Of a DNA stretch of 64,000 nucleotides, positions 35,408 to 44,998 are shown piece after piece. The stretch is from Cytobacillus massiliigabonensis (GTDB lineage Bacteria; Bacillota; Bacilli; Bacillales; Cytobacillaceae). Position 1 is the first letter of the stretch; each line of letters starts with the position of its first letter. The stretch is taken from the NCBI RefSeq assembly GCF_900199725.1, contig NZ_LT904904.1, positions 344,412 through 408,411 on the forward strand, written 5' to 3'. The notes under the pieces are model-generated. The model did no database searches. It worked only from the letters and a program-made list of their open reading frames with translations, and was not told the DNA's origin. Made by a program: the position numbers and the translations under genes.

Positions 35408-35854
35408 ATGTGTGGCCAACAAGTGGAACAAGTGCCTGTAAAAATAAAGGTGAAAACGGATATACGCGATGGGGGCAGTAAGGATACTTTTGAACTTACA
35501 GCTTTTGGACAATACTACAAAAAGGAAAATGCCCGTTTTCTGCAATATAATGAGGAAATGGAAGAAGGCACCGTAAAGACCATTATTAAACTTTCCGATC
35601 AGGAGGGTCTAATTTTACGCAGTGGTGCAGTAAAAATGAGACTTCCTTTTCAAATGAATAAAAAGCTTAGTGGCCGCTATGATACGCCATATGGAGTATT
35701 TGAAACAGCTACTTTAACAAAAAGGTTTGTCCATCATTTTGATGAACAGACAGATATTGGATCGATTGATCTTTTATATGAAATGAGCATACAAGGTGCA
35801 CATTCAGGTACATATCATTTAGTCATAACATTTCAAAAGGAGGAAGAAAAATGA
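35408..35854 (+). CDS. ywiB: DUF1934 family beta-barrel protein YwiB
   Basis: About 148 residues of the YwiB/DUF1934 family, a calycin-like fold of unknown function. Conserved: [22 protein letters not shown] and [15 protein letters not shown]. The start is unclear: ATG at 35399 or 35408, or GTG at 35423; the GTG start would align best with the B. subtilis N-terminus, but none has a good ribosome site. A TATAAT lies at 35390-35395. The stop overlaps argS by four bases, the same coupling as in B. subtilis. Confidence 0.8.
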   Translation: MCGQQVEQVPVKIKVKTDIRDGGSKDTFELTAFGQYYKKENARFLQYNEEMEEGTVKTIIKLSDQEGLILRSGAVKMRLPFQMNKKLSGRYDTPYGVFETATLTKRFVHHFDEQTDIGSIDLLYEMSIQGAHSGTYHLVITFQKEEEK

Positions 35855-37521
35855 ATAGTGTTGAGCAAATGCAGAGTAAATTAAAACAAGAAATCAAAGA
35901 TGCTGTTCTTAAAGCGAATTTAGCAGCTGAAGACCAAATTCCAGCTGTCATTCTAGAAGTGCCAAAGGATAAATCACATGGGGATTATTCTACGAATATG
36001 GCGATGCAGCTGGCACGTGTTGCAAAAAAGGCGCCTAGACAAATAGCTGAAAGCTTAATCGAGAATTTTGATTCTTCTAAAGCGTCCATTAAAAAAATTG
36101 AAATTGCAGGACCGGGATTTATAAATTTTCACATGGATAACAGCTACTTAACAAATTTAATCCCGGCGATTCTAGAAGCAGGGGATCGATACGGAGAAAC
36201 AGATATCGGCGGCAAGCAAAAGGTTCAAGTGGAGTTTGTGTCAGCGAACCCGACAGGTGACTTGCATCTTGGACATGCCCGCGGAGCGGCAGTTGGAGAC
36301 TCTTTATGCAACATTTTAGCGAAGGCTGGCTATGACGTTTCGCGTGAATATTATATTAATGATGCGGGCAACCAGATTAATAATCTCGCATGGTCTGTAG
36401 AAGCCCGCTATTTCCAAGCACTCGGCATGGAGAAAGAAATGCCTGCAGATGGCTACCATGGCGAAGATATTATTGGCATCGGCAAAAAGCTTGCTGAGGA
36501 ATTTGGTGACAAGTATGTCCATGTAGACGAAAAAGAGCGCTTTGACTTTTTCCGTGCATACGGCTTAAAGGTAGAAATGGCGAAGCTAAAGACAGATCTT
36601 GAAGAATTCCGTGTCCCATTTGATGTATGGTACTCTGAAACGTCTCTTTATAATAACGGCAAAATTGATGCGGCGTTAACAGCATTAAAAGACAATGGCC
36701 ATATTTACGAAGAAGATGGAGCGACATGGTTCCGTTCAACAACTTTTGGTGATGATAAAGACCGTGTTCTCATTAAAAATGACGGCTCTTACACATATTT
36801 AACACCAGATATTGCTTACCATCGGGATAAGCTTGAGCGTGGGTTTGAACAGCTGATTAATATTTGGGGTGCAGACCATCATGGCTATATCCCTCGGATG
36901 AAAGCAGCTATCGAGGCGCTTGGCTATCGTCGTGAGGCATTAGAGGTTGAAATCATCCAGCTTGTTCATTTATACAAAAACGGCGAAAAAATGAAGATGA
37001 GCAAACGGACAGGAAAAGCTGTAACAATGCGTGATCTTGTTGAAGAGGTAGGACTTGATGCCACCCGTTATTTCTTTGCTATGAGAAGTGCAGACACACA
37101 TATGGACTTCGATTTAGACCTGGCAGTTTCTCAATCAAATGAAAACCCTGTATATTATGCGCAATATGCACATGCGCGTATTTCAAGCATTTTACGCCAA
37201 GGGGAGGAACAAGGTATGACTGTCGGCAGTGATGCTGACTTTTCACTAGTTTCTTCAGAGAAGGAAATGGATGTCCTGAAAAAATTAGGCGAATTCCCTC
37301 AGGCTGTTGGAGAAGCAGCTGTGAAGCGTTTGCCGCACAGAATCACAAACTATATTTTTGAATTAGCATCTACTTTCCACAGCTTCTATAATGCTGAAAA
37401 AGTATTAGATGCGGATCATCCTGAACGGACGAAAGCGCGCTTGGCATTAATCAAAGCTGTTCAAACATCCTTGAAAAATGCTCTTGCCTTAATCGGTGTA
37501 TCTGCTCCGGAAAAAATGTAA
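35851..37521 (+). CDS. argS: Arginine--tRNA ligase
   Basis: Class I aminoacyl-tRNA synthetase (556 residues). The N-terminal additional domain is at residues 1-110, the HIGH motif is HLGH in [17 protein letters not shown], and the KMSKS-like loop is KMSKRTG. The C-terminal anticodon-binding DALR domain begins near [17 protein letters not shown] see no T-box leader upstream; argS is coupled to ywiB. AAGGAGGAAGAAAA precedes the ATG. A strong terminator follows. Confidence 0.96.
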   Translation: MNSVEQMQSKLKQEIKDAVLKANLAAEDQIPAVILEVPKDKSHGDYSTNMAMQLARVAKKAPRQIAESLIENFDSSKASIKKIEIAGPGFINFHMDNSYLTNLIPAILEAGDRYGETDIGGKQKVQVEFVSANPTGDLHLGHARGAAVGDSLCNILAKAGYDVSREYYINDAGNQINNLAWSVEARYFQALGMEKEMPADGYHGEDIIGIGKKLAEEFGDKYVHVDEKERFDFFRAYGLKVEMAKLKTDLEEFRVPFDVWYSETSLYNNGKIDAALTALKDNGHIYEEDGATWFRSTTFGDDKDRVLIKNDGSYTYLTPDIAYHRDKLERGFEQLINIWGADHHGYIPRMKAAIEALGYRREALEVEIIQLVHLYKNGEKMKMSKRTGKAVTMRDLVEEVGLDATRYFFAMRSADTHMDFDLDLAVSQSNENPVYYAQYAHARISSILRQGEEQGMTVGSDADFSLVSSEKEMDVLKKLGEFPQAVGEAAVKRLPHRITNYIFELASTFHSFYNAEKVLDADHPERTKARLALIKAVQTSLKNALALIGVSAPEKM

Positions 37522-37524
37522 TCG

Positions 37525-37557
37525 AAAAAGCTGACTCTGCTATAGAGTCAGCTTTTT
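37525..37557. terminator. Bidirectional terminator between argS and clsB
   Basis: Fourteen-base-pair stem AAAAAGCTGACTCT / AGAGTCAGCTTTTT around a five-base loop. The A and T ends serve both directions. Confidence 0.92.
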
Positions 37558-37588
37558 ATGTTTTTGAACCAATTAATTTTAAAGGAGC

Positions 37589-38782
37589 TTACAAAAGCGG
37601 TGCAGCGAGCCTGGCAGCATATTCTTTTAAATTTCGCCTGCGATTTAATTCGGTTAAGGATAATTGCCTGGAAGCCTGAATATCCTTTTTAATGACATCC
37701 TGTACTTTTTTTATGAAAGGCTGATCATAAATATAACAGTTAATTTCATAGTTGATAAAAAGGCTGCGCCTATCGAAGTTTGCTGTGCCAATATCGCAAA
37801 CCTCATCATCAATAATCATTGTTTTGGCATGATAAAAGCCAGTTTGAAATTCATATACAGTAGCGCCATTTTCAAGAAGTTTCCTTAAAGATGAATAGGA
37901 TGCCTCTTTTACAAGGATATGATCGGAAACTTTTGGAACAAGGATGGTTAATGCAATTCCCCTTTCCTGTGCAGCGATTAAGTCAGTTAATAATTTTTCA
38001 CTAGGTATAAAATAGGGCGTACCAATAAATATTTTAGTTTTTGCTCTATTAATTAAAGAGGAAAAGGTGTCTTCCAAAAAGGCACCTTTTGACGGAATAA
38101 TTTGATGCTGAATCTTTCCAGTATGCAGTGGAGGAAAATAAGCGTTATTTGCTAATAGATTGGTCCCGGTCTCTTTATGCCAGTCAGTCAAAAATTCCTT
38201 CTGCAGATCTGCGACACCTTCACCAGCCATTTTTAAATGATAGTCGCGCCATGGGCTTAATTTAGGATCTAAATTTATATACTCCTTGCCAATATTGAAT
38301 CCGCCAATATATCCAATTTCCCCATCAATAACTGTGATTTTCCGGTGATTTCTAGCTTGGAATGTATAGAACAGGTAGGGAAGTTTAGGTGTATGGGCAA
38401 AGGAAAAATGAATCCCATGATTCTTTAGGGATTCAATTGTATTTTTCTTAATCGGAAAGCTCCCCATTCGATCGAGAAGCAAGCGGACTTCTATTCCTTC
38501 ATCCGCCTTTTTCTTTAATATGCTTAGGAATTCTTTACTAATATTGTCGTCCTTTACAATATAAAAGAGGATGTGGATATGATGTGCTGCCTTTTTTAGC
38601 TCGGAAAAGTAGTCGGCAAATAGCTCTGGCCCCTGAGTGAAAATATCGATATTGCTTACCCGAAAAGGGGAGTCTATTCGCTTTAAGCCTTGCAATTGTT
38701 TTTTTCTCCCGAGGGTAAAATCAAGTGAAATCCAAAGAGCAATAATTAGTATGAAAACAGCTATCGTCAGAAAGATCGTCAT
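37589..38782 (-). CDS. clsB: Cardiolipin synthase, ClsB/YwjE type
   Basis: Phospholipase-D-superfamily enzyme of 397 residues making cardiolipin from phosphatidylglycerol. One N-terminal membrane helix (about residues 1-22). Two HKD motifs: HRKITVIDGEIGYIGG and HAKTMIIDDEVCDIGTANFD. The start is the ATG at 38782 with GGGGAG nine bases upstream; the open frame 105 bases further is not conserved and overlaps the fadF promoter. Length and location match the B. subtilis minor synthase YwjE. Divergent from fadF. Confidence 0.9.
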   Translation of the reverse strand: MTIFLTIAVFILIIALWISLDFTLGRKKQLQGLKRIDSPFRVSNIDIFTQGPELFADYFSELKKAAHHIHILFYIVKDDNISKEFLSILKKKADEGIEVRLLLDRMGSFPIKKNTIESLKNHGIHFSFAHTPKLPYLFYTFQARNHRKITVIDGEIGYIGGFNIGKEYINLDPKLSPWRDYHLKMAGEGVADLQKEFLTDWHKETGTNLLANNAYFPPLHTGKIQHQIIPSKGAFLEDTFSSLINRAKTKIFIGTPYFIPSEKLLTDLIAAQERGIALTILVPKVSDHILVKEASYSSLRKLLENGATVYEFQTGFYHAKTMIIDDEVCDIGTANFDRRSLFINYEINCYIYDQPFIKKVQDVIKKDIQASRQLSLTELNRRRNLKEYAARLAAPLL

Positions 38783-38871
38783 TGCTATGTGCTCCCCAGA
38801 AATTAGTTTCCAATTATTATCTCCATGCAGATGTATTCTATAATTAATTTTGCTGAAAAAGAAAAAACTGG

Positions 38872-38899
38872 TTGACTGAATGCTCATTCATTATATAAT
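38872..38899 (+). promoter_or_regulatory. fadF promoter with FadR-like operator in the spacer
   Basis: TTGACT at 38872-38877 and TATAAT at 38894-38899, spacer 16. The palindrome TGAATGCTCATTCA at 38877-38890 fills the spacer. It has the TGAATG and CATTCA half-sites of the Bacillus FadR operator, but with a shorter centre than the B. subtilis consensus. Binding here would block RNA polymerase until long-chain acyl-CoA relieves it (family knowledge). Confidence 0.75.
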
Positions 38900-38991
38900 A
38901 GATACAAGTAATAATATCTGAAAATTAAATTGTATTAAAAATTTTAGACTAATACGTATATTAGGAATCCAAGAAAGGAGCGCTTTATATA

Positions 38992-41103
38992 ATGAATGGG
39001 TTATTATGGATTAACTTAATCGCATTTCTCCTTGTAACCGCTTACGCTATTAGCTTGTTCGTCTATGTGATTAAGACAAGAATAGCGTATATCAAGCTCG
39101 GTAAAAAGGTTGAATTCGATAATAATGTGAAAGAGCGGCTCGGAAAAATCTGGGTGAATGTCTTTGGACAGAAAAAGCTTATGAAGGATAAGAAAAGCGG
39201 AGCAATCCACGTTATGTTCTTCTACGGCTTTATTCTTGTTCAATTCGGCGCAATTGATTTTATTATTAAAGGGATCAAGCCAGGAGCACATTTGCCGCTA
39301 GGCCCACTATATCCAGGCTTTACTTTTTTCCAGGAAATTGTCACGTTAACGATTCTAGTAGCGGTTGTCTGGGCATTCTATCGCCGATACATTGAAAAGC
39401 TTGTCCGCTTGAAAAGAGGCTTTAAGTCAGGTCTTGTTCTTATATTTATTGGCGGGTTAATGCTTTCCGTATTGCTCGGAAATGGTATGAGTATGATCTG
39501 GCACGGACATGAAGGCGCTTGGACAGAGCCAGTAGCATCTTTAATTGCCGGAGCATTCTCCTGGATGGGGGAAACAGCATCTGTCGTCGTTTTCTATATC
39601 GCTTGGTGGATTCACTTGCTATTCCTGCTTGCATTCCTTGTATACGTTCCACAGGGCAAGCATGCACACTTAATTGCTGGACCAGCAAATGTGTATTTTA
39701 ACCGTTTAGAGAATCCAGGGAAATTAACGAAAATTGATTTCGAAGATGAATCACAGGAATCGTTCGGTGTTGGGAAAGTTGAAGATTTCAATCAGCTGCA
39801 AATGATTGACTTCTATGCATGTGTGGAATGCGGACGCTGTACAAATATGTGTCCAGCAACCGGCACAGGCAAGATGCTATCACCAATGGATCTAATTTTA
39901 AAGCTTCGTGATCATTTAACAAATCATGGCGCGGCAGTTACATCTAAGCAGCCATGGGTGCCGACATTTGCGTTTTCGAACACAACAGGCAACCAGCTTG
40001 CTTTAGCCGCATCTGGTAAAGGGGCGCAAGAGGCAGCAGCAGGACTTGCCTACAGCCCAAGCTTAATTGGCGATGTAATTACGGAGGAAGAAATCTGGGC
40101 ATGTACAACGTGCCGAAACTGTGAAGATCAATGTCCAGTCATGAATGAACATGTGGATAAAATTATTGACCTTCGCCGTTATCTTGTTTTAACAGAAGGA
40201 AAAATGGATGCAGATGCACAGCGTGCGATGACGAATATTGAACGCCAGGGCAACCCTTGGGGCCTTAACCGCAAGGAAAAGGAAAACTGGAGAGAAGCGC
40301 GCGAGGATGTATATGTACCAACAGTGAAGGAATTGAAAAAATCTGGAGAAGAATTCGAGTATCTCTTCTGGGTTGGCGCGATGGGCTCATTTGATAACCG
40401 CAGCCAAAAAATTGCCCTTTCTTTTGCAAAATTAATGAACGAAGCAGGCGTTAAGTTTGCGATTTTAGGAAATAAAGAAAAGAACTCTGGCGATACCCCA
40501 AGACGTCTCGGAAATGAATTTCTCTTCCAAGAGCTTGCAACGAAAAATATTGAAGAGTTTGAGAAAAACGAAGTGAAGAAGATCGTGACAATCGATCCGC
40601 ATGCTTACAACATTTTCAAAAATGAATATCCTGATTTCGGATTAGAAGCCGAAGTGTACCACCATACAGAAATTCTTTATGATCTTGTTAAAGAAGGCAG
40701 ATTGAAGCCGCAGTATGCAGTAAACGAAACAATTACCTTCCATGACTCTTGTTACTTAGGACGCTATAACGAAGTGTATGATCCGCCTCGTGAGATCTTA
40801 AAAGCGATCCCAGGCGTGAAGCTCGTAGAAATGGAGAGAAGCCGTGAAACAGCGATGTGCTGTGGAGCAGGCGGCGGTTTAATGTGGATGGAAGAAGAAA
40901 CAGGCCACCGCATTAACGTCTCCAGGACAGAGCAAGCATTGGCAGTGAACCCGGGCATCATCAGCTCTGGCTGTCCATATTGCTTAACGATGCTTTCCGA
41001 TGGGACAAAGGCGAAGGAAGTAGAAGAAAAAGTAGGTACGTACGACGTAGCTGAAATTCTAGAGAAATCCGTCATTGGCGAACAGCAGACACTTGTATCG
41101 TAA
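38992..41103 (+). CDS. fadF: FadF-type iron-sulfur acyl-CoA/ETF:quinone oxidoreductase
   Basis: Membrane-bound Fe-S oxidoreductase of 703 residues. The N-terminal third has about five or six membrane helices. Two 4Fe-4S motifs follow (CVECGRCTNMCP and CTTCRNCEDQCP), then two CCG domains (FHDSCYLGRYN, AMCCGAGGG, SSGCPYCLTM). Such proteins are thought to take electrons from the electron-transfer flavoprotein of beta-oxidation into the quinone pool. B. subtilis FadF (YwjF) has the same length and neighbours. AAAGGAG lies before the ATG. It heads the oxidation cluster. Confidence 0.93.
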   Translation: MNGLLWINLIAFLLVTAYAISLFVYVIKTRIAYIKLGKKVEFDNNVKERLGKIWVNVFGQKKLMKDKKSGAIHVMFFYGFILVQFGAIDFIIKGIKPGAHLPLGPLYPGFTFFQEIVTLTILVAVVWAFYRRYIEKLVRLKRGFKSGLVLIFIGGLMLSVLLGNGMSMIWHGHEGAWTEPVASLIAGAFSWMGETASVVVFYIAWWIHLLFLLAFLVYVPQGKHAHLIAGPANVYFNRLENPGKLTKIDFEDESQESFGVGKVEDFNQLQMIDFYACVECGRCTNMCPATGTGKMLSPMDLILKLRDHLTNHGAAVTSKQPWVPTFAFSNTTGNQLALAASGKGAQEAAAGLAYSPSLIGDVITEEEIWACTTCRNCEDQCPVMNEHVDKIIDLRRYLVLTEGKMDADAQRAMTNIERQGNPWGLNRKEKENWREAREDVYVPTVKELKKSGEEFEYLFWVGAMGSFDNRSQKIALSFAKLMNEAGVKFAILGNKEKNSGDTPRRLGNEFLFQELATKNIEEFEKNEVKKIVTIDPHAYNIFKNEYPDFGLEAEVYHHTEILYDLVKEGRLKPQYAVNETITFHDSCYLGRYNEVYDPPREILKAIPGVKLVEMERSRETAMCCGAGGGLMWMEEETGHRINVSRTEQALAVNPGIISSGCPYCLTMLSDGTKAKEVEEKVGTYDVAEILEKSVIGEQQTLVS

Positions 41104-41115
41104 TTTATAATCAGT

Positions 41116-41182
41116 AGAAATTGAAACACAGCATAATTCATAATATAATTTTATGAATTTTGGGTAAAGTGTTTCAATTTCT
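41116..41182 (+). repeat. Nested inverted repeat after fadF
   Basis: Perfect 14-bp arms AGAAATTGAAACAC / GTGTTTCAATTTCT enclose a second palindrome (AATTCATAA / TTTATGAATT). It begins 12 bases after the fadF stop. The downstream T content is modest (GCTATTTTT), so it may be a terminator or a stability/attenuation structure. Confidence 0.75.
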
Positions 41183-41212
41183 GCTATTTTTAAAGTAAAA
41201 TAGAATAATAGG

Positions 41213-41226
41213 ATAAAGCGCTTACA
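41213..41226. promoter_or_regulatory. Possible CcpA site (cre) upstream of the thiolase gene
   Basis: ATAAAGCGCTTACA agrees with the cre consensus TGWNANCGNTNWCA except at the first two bases. Carbon catabolite repression of beta-oxidation genes is known in Bacillus. Confidence 0.5.
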
Positions 41227-41266
41227 ATTATTGAAATGGAATATGTAAATTTTTTTATATCCTTTT

Positions 41267-41280
41267 CGAGCGAGCGTTCA
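41267..41280. promoter_or_regulatory. Possible TetR/FadR-type operator upstream of the thiolase gene
   Basis: The reverse strand reads TGAACGCTCGCTCG, matching the fadF operator TGAATGCTCATTCA at 10 of 14 positions. Its second half-site is poor. Confidence 0.4.
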
Positions 41281-41362
41281 GTCGTTTACCTAGTCCACTA
41301 ATTGAAACTTCATCAAGAATATCTACTTAGACTTTATTTTTCTTCCAATTTTAAGCACAAAA

Positions 41363-41445
41363 GTAAATAGTCGGTCAGCGTACTGAACAAGCCTTTATGA
41401 CGTAAGGAATAACCAGCGAAGAGAAGTATGCTGACCGACATTTAC
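41363..41445 (+). repeat. Structured intergenic element, family S (copy S4)
   Basis: Arms GTAAAT / ATTTAC and TCGGTCAGCGTA / TATGCTGACCGA enclose CTGAACAAGCCTTTATGACG and AAGGAATAACCAGCGAA. It is the best-paired copy: six pairs, a small internal loop, then twelve pairs including one G-U. Confidence 0.85.
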
Positions 41446-41506
41446 ACATTTTATTTATGAGTGGATTTTGAATATTTAAGTTTAATTGAAAAAAGGAGAG
41501 ATTCGA

Positions 41507-42694
41507 ATGGGGAAGACCGTAATAGTAGGCGGGGCAAGAACGCCTTTCGGCAAATTTGCAGGCGGATTAAGCAGCTTTTCAGCATCTGATCTTGGAGGCA
41601 TTGCAGTAAAGGAGGCTTTAAATCGTGCCGGTGTGAAGCCTGAAGAAGTAGGTGAGGTGATTCTGGGTACTGTTCTCCAAGGGGGTCAGGGTCAAATTCC
41701 ATCGCGGCAGGCAGCACGAAAGGCTGGATTGCCATGGGAAGTGAAGACGGAAACAGTAAATAAAGTTTGTGCCTCGGGTATGCGCAGTGTGACACTCGGT
41801 GACCAAATTATTCGCCTTGGGGATGAAGAGGTTATTGTTGCAGGCGGAATGGAGTCAATGAGCAATGCGCCGTATTTCTTGCCGAATGCCCGCTGGGGAT
41901 TGCGAATGGGCGATGCGCAGGTAAAAGACCTGATGACACATGATGGCTTGAGCTGCAGCTTTACGGGTGTCCATATGGGTACGTATGGCAATGAGGTAGC
42001 AGAAGAGCTTGAAATTAGCAGGGAAGAGCAGGATCGCTGGGCATTAAGAAGCCACGAACGGACAATCGCAGCGATGGAGTCTGGAAAGCTGGCAGAAGAG
42101 ATCGTTCCTGTTGAGGTTCCACAGCGAAAAGGTGAGCCAATTATTGTGGCTGAGGATGAGTCGCCTCGAAAGGACACATCTCTTGAAAAATTAGCGAAGC
42201 TTCGATCAGCCTTCGGTCAAGGTGGAACGATCACAGCAGGGAATGCACCGGGAGTGAATGATGGGGCTGCAGCACTCGTATTGATGAGTGAAGAACGAGC
42301 AGAGCGGGAAGGAAGAAAGCCGGAAGCGATTATTCTGGGGCATGCGGCTATTGCGGTAGAAGCAAAGGACTTCCCGAAAACACCAGGTCTGGTGATTAAT
42401 GAACTGCTTCGGAAAACAGGGAAATCTGTTGAAGACATTGATTTATTTGAAATTAATGAGGCCTTTGCGGCAGTAGCGTTAACGAGCGGAAAAATTGCAA
42501 ACTTAGATGAAAGCAAGGTCAATGTCAATGGCGGTGCCGTTGCCCTTGGTCATCCAATTGGTGCGAGCGGGGCGCGAATCATTCTAACATTAATGCATGA
42601 ATTGAAAAGACGCGGCGGCGGGGTTGGCATTGCGGCTATCTGCAGCGGCGGCGGCCAAGGCGATGCGATTATGATTGAAGTGCCTAAACAATAG
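41507..42694 (+). CDS. Acetyl-CoA C-acyltransferase (thiolase)
   Basis: Degradative thiolase of 395 residues. Catalytic cysteine in [12 protein letters not shown] (about residue 88), histidine in [10 protein letters not shown], and second cysteine in [11 protein letters not shown]. Also NEAFAAVA and [13 protein letters not shown] chose the ATG at 41507, six bases after AAGGAGAG; a TTG 21 bases upstream is in frame but lacks a site. It is the second gene of the oxidation cluster, with its own 400-base upstream region carrying possible cre and TetR-type sites. Similar to B. subtilis MmgA/YhfS; exact chain-length preference unknown. Confidence 0.92.
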   Translation: MGKTVIVGGARTPFGKFAGGLSSFSASDLGGIAVKEALNRAGVKPEEVGEVILGTVLQGGQGQIPSRQAARKAGLPWEVKTETVNKVCASGMRSVTLGDQIIRLGDEEVIVAGGMESMSNAPYFLPNARWGLRMGDAQVKDLMTHDGLSCSFTGVHMGTYGNEVAEELEISREEQDRWALRSHERTIAAMESGKLAEEIVPVEVPQRKGEPIIVAEDESPRKDTSLEKLAKLRSAFGQGGTITAGNAPGVNDGAAALVLMSEERAEREGRKPEAIILGHAAIAVEAKDFPKTPGLVINELLRKTGKSVEDIDLFEINEAFAAVALTSGKIANLDESKVNVNGGAVALGHPIGASGARIILTLMHELKRRGGGVGIAAICSGGGQGDAIMIEVPKQ

Positions 42695-42804
42695 GTGGCT
42701 ATCTAACCTATTGAAAAAATTTTCGTTTTTATTATCTGAAATCTACGTAAATTGACTAAATTTGAAATACATTATTCAACGAGCAAATTGGGGGAGCAGA
42801 GAAA

Positions 42805-43656
42805 ATGAACGTACAAAAAATTATGGTAATCGGTGCTGGACAAATGGGATCAGGGATTGCACAAGTATGTGCCCAAGCAGGATACAATGTTTTATTAAAT
42901 GATTTGAAACAGGAGTTTGTGGACCGCGGGCTTGGTGTTATTAAAAAGAACCTCAATCGCCAAGTAGAGAAAGAGCGGATGACAGCCCAGCAAATGGAAG
43001 AGGTTTTGAACAATCTTACGCCATCGACTGCCTTAACAGATGCAAAGGACGTTGACTTAATCATCGAGGCTGCAGTTGAGAACATGGAAATTAAAACAAA
43101 GATTTTCGGTCAGCTCGATGAAATTGCACCAGCTCATGCGATCTTAGCAAGCAATACTTCCTCCTTGCCAATTACAGAAATTGCAGCAGCTACAAAACGC
43201 CCTGAAAAGGTGATTGGCATGCACTTTATGAATCCGGTGCCGGTGATGAAGCTTGTTGAAATTATCCGTGGATTGGCAACAGCTGATGAAGTCTACCAAA
43301 CAATCGAAGATATCACAAAGACGTTAAAGAAGGTTCCAGTTGAAGTAAATGACTTCCCGGGATTTATCTCTAATCGAGTATTAATGCCAATGATCAATGA
43401 GGCTATTTTTACTCTATACGAAGGGGTTGCAACAAAGGAAGCGATTGATGAGGTAATGAAGCTTGGCATGAATCATCCAATGGGGCCATTAACTCTGGCT
43501 GATTTCATCGGACTCGATACGTGCCTGTATATTATGGAAACGCTTCATGAAGGCTTCGGCGATGACAAATACCGTCCATGCCCATTATTAAGAAAGTATG
43601 TCAAGGCAGGCTGGCTTGGAAAGAAAACAGGCAGAGGCTTTTACGAATACGCATAA
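42805..43656 (+). CDS. 3-hydroxybutyryl-CoA dehydrogenase
   Basis: NAD-dependent 3-hydroxyacyl-CoA dehydrogenase (283 residues). Rossmann motif IGAGQMGSGIAQVCAQAGY, catalytic histidine in GMHFMNPVPVMKLVEII, and NDFPGFISNRVLMPMINEAI. The C-terminal domain ends GLDTCLYIMETLHEGFGD and KTGRGFYEY. Homologous to MmgB/Hbd. The 110-base gap to the thiolase lacks a terminator, so the genes are likely co-transcribed. It is followed by array R4. Confidence 0.93.
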   Translation: MNVQKIMVIGAGQMGSGIAQVCAQAGYNVLLNDLKQEFVDRGLGVIKKNLNRQVEKERMTAQQMEEVLNNLTPSTALTDAKDVDLIIEAAVENMEIKTKIFGQLDEIAPAHAILASNTSSLPITEIAAATKRPEKVIGMHFMNPVPVMKLVEIIRGLATADEVYQTIEDITKTLKKVPVEVNDFPGFISNRVLMPMINEAIFTLYEGVATKEAIDEVMKLGMNHPMGPLTLADFIGLDTCLYIMETLHEGFGDDKYRPCPLLRKYVKAGWLGKKTGRGFYEYA

Positions 43657-43667
43657 GAGAATGTTGT

Positions 43668-43775
43668 CTTTTGTCGAATAATCGATATATCAGATATTTC
43701 GCAGATAAATGAATGATTTTCGTAGATATATCTTAAATTTCGCAGATAAGTTATCTGTTTTCGCAGATAAATAGG
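43668..43775 (+). repeat. 20-21-bp array R4 (TTTCGCAGATAAA core)
   Basis: Cores at 43676 (degenerate TCGAATAAT), 43701, 43722, 43742 and 43763, the last four spaced 21, 20 and 21. Unit TTTCGCAGATAA with variable filler. It starts 12 bases after the hydroxyacyl-CoA dehydrogenase stop. Confidence 0.88.
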
Positions 43776-43834
43776 TGCGATCAGAAAAAAGTCTAATATA
43801 TAACACCGAAGAATGAGGTCCGGAGGGGATTTAA

Positions 43835-44965
43835 ATGAACCTAAGATTTACTGAAGAGCAGGAAATGATGAGAAAAATGGTGCGTGACTTCGCACAAACA
43901 GAAATTGCGCCATTCGTTGAAAAAATGGAGCAGGGAGAGTTCCCGCGTGAGATTCTGCGCAAAATGGGTGAGCTAGGGTTGATGGGGATACCGATTCCTG
44001 AGCAATACGGCGGATCTGAAATGGATTTTACCTCTTATATTATTGCTATTAACGAGCTTTCAAAAGTGAGTGCGACTGTAGGTGTAATTTTATCTGTTCA
44101 TACATCTGTTGGAACGAACCCAATCGTATATTTTGGGACGGAAGAGCAAAAGCAAAAGTATGTGCCAAAGCTGGCAACCGGCGAATATTTAGGCGCGTTC
44201 TGCTTAACTGAGCCGAGTGCAGGCTCGGACGCAGGAAGCCTAAAATCGAAAGCGCGTAAAGATGGCGACCACTATATCATCAATGGTTCCAAAGTATTTA
44301 TTACAAATGGCGGGGAAGCGGATATTTATATCGTGTTTGCTTCAACCAATCCTGAGCTAGGCAGCAAGGGTATTTCAGCATTCATCGTTGAAAAAGATAC
44401 GCCAGGTCTTGTAATCGGGAAAGATGAACATAAAATGGGGCTGCATGGATCAAGAACGGTACAGCTGAGCTTTGAAGATATGCGTGTTCCGGCAGAAAAT
44501 CTTCTTGGTGAAGAAGGGCAAGGGTTTAAAATTGCGATGGCCAACCTTGATGTCGGCCGCATCGGAATTGCAGCCCAGGCATTAGGAATTGCAGAGGCTG
44601 CGCTTGAGGCTGCAACCGGGTATGCAAAGGAACGTGTTCAATTCGGCAAGCCGATTGCCGCTCAGCAAGGCATCGGTTTCAAACTAGCAGATATGGCGAC
44701 TGCAGTGGAAGCTGCCAAGCTATTAATCTATCGTGCAGCCGACCTGCGCCAAAGAGGGATCAAATGCGGGAAGGAAGCATCGATGGCCAAGCTTTTTGCT
44801 TCAAGAACAGCGGTGGAAGTAACAACAGATGCAATCCAAGTATTTGGCGGCTATGGGTACACGGAGGACTATCCAGTTGAACGTTATTTCCGTGATGCAA
44901 AAATTACTGAAATTTATGAAGGAACAAGCGAAATTCAGCGTATTGTCATTAGTAAACAGCTATAA
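43835..44965 (+). CDS. Acyl-CoA dehydrogenase (first of two)
   Basis: FAD-dependent short-chain/branched-chain acyl-CoA dehydrogenase of 376 residues. Motifs: [34 protein letters not shown], and the catalytic-base region [17 protein letters not shown] with the glutamate in YEGT. The FAD-contact segment [18 protein letters not shown] is intact. AGGTCCGGAGGGG precedes the ATG. It is a close paralogue of the next gene, 33 bases downstream. Electrons would pass via ETF (not in the window) to FadF. Confidence 0.93.
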   Translation: MNLRFTEEQEMMRKMVRDFAQTEIAPFVEKMEQGEFPREILRKMGELGLMGIPIPEQYGGSEMDFTSYIIAINELSKVSATVGVILSVHTSVGTNPIVYFGTEEQKQKYVPKLATGEYLGAFCLTEPSAGSDAGSLKSKARKDGDHYIINGSKVFITNGGEADIYIVFASTNPELGSKGISAFIVEKDTPGLVIGKDEHKMGLHGSRTVQLSFEDMRVPAENLLGEEGQGFKIAMANLDVGRIGIAAQALGIAEAALEAATGYAKERVQFGKPIAAQQGIGFKLADMATAVEAAKLLIYRAADLRQRGIKCGKEASMAKLFASRTAVEVTTDAIQVFGGYGYTEDYPVERYFRDAKITEIYEGTSEIQRIVISKQL

Positions 44966-44998
44966 AACAAATCCCATCAATAATGGAGGATAGATGAT

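Noticed and set aside
35085-35850. T-box leader for argS
   Set aside because: No T-box sequence, specifier stem or leader terminator; argS is translationally coupled to ywiB.
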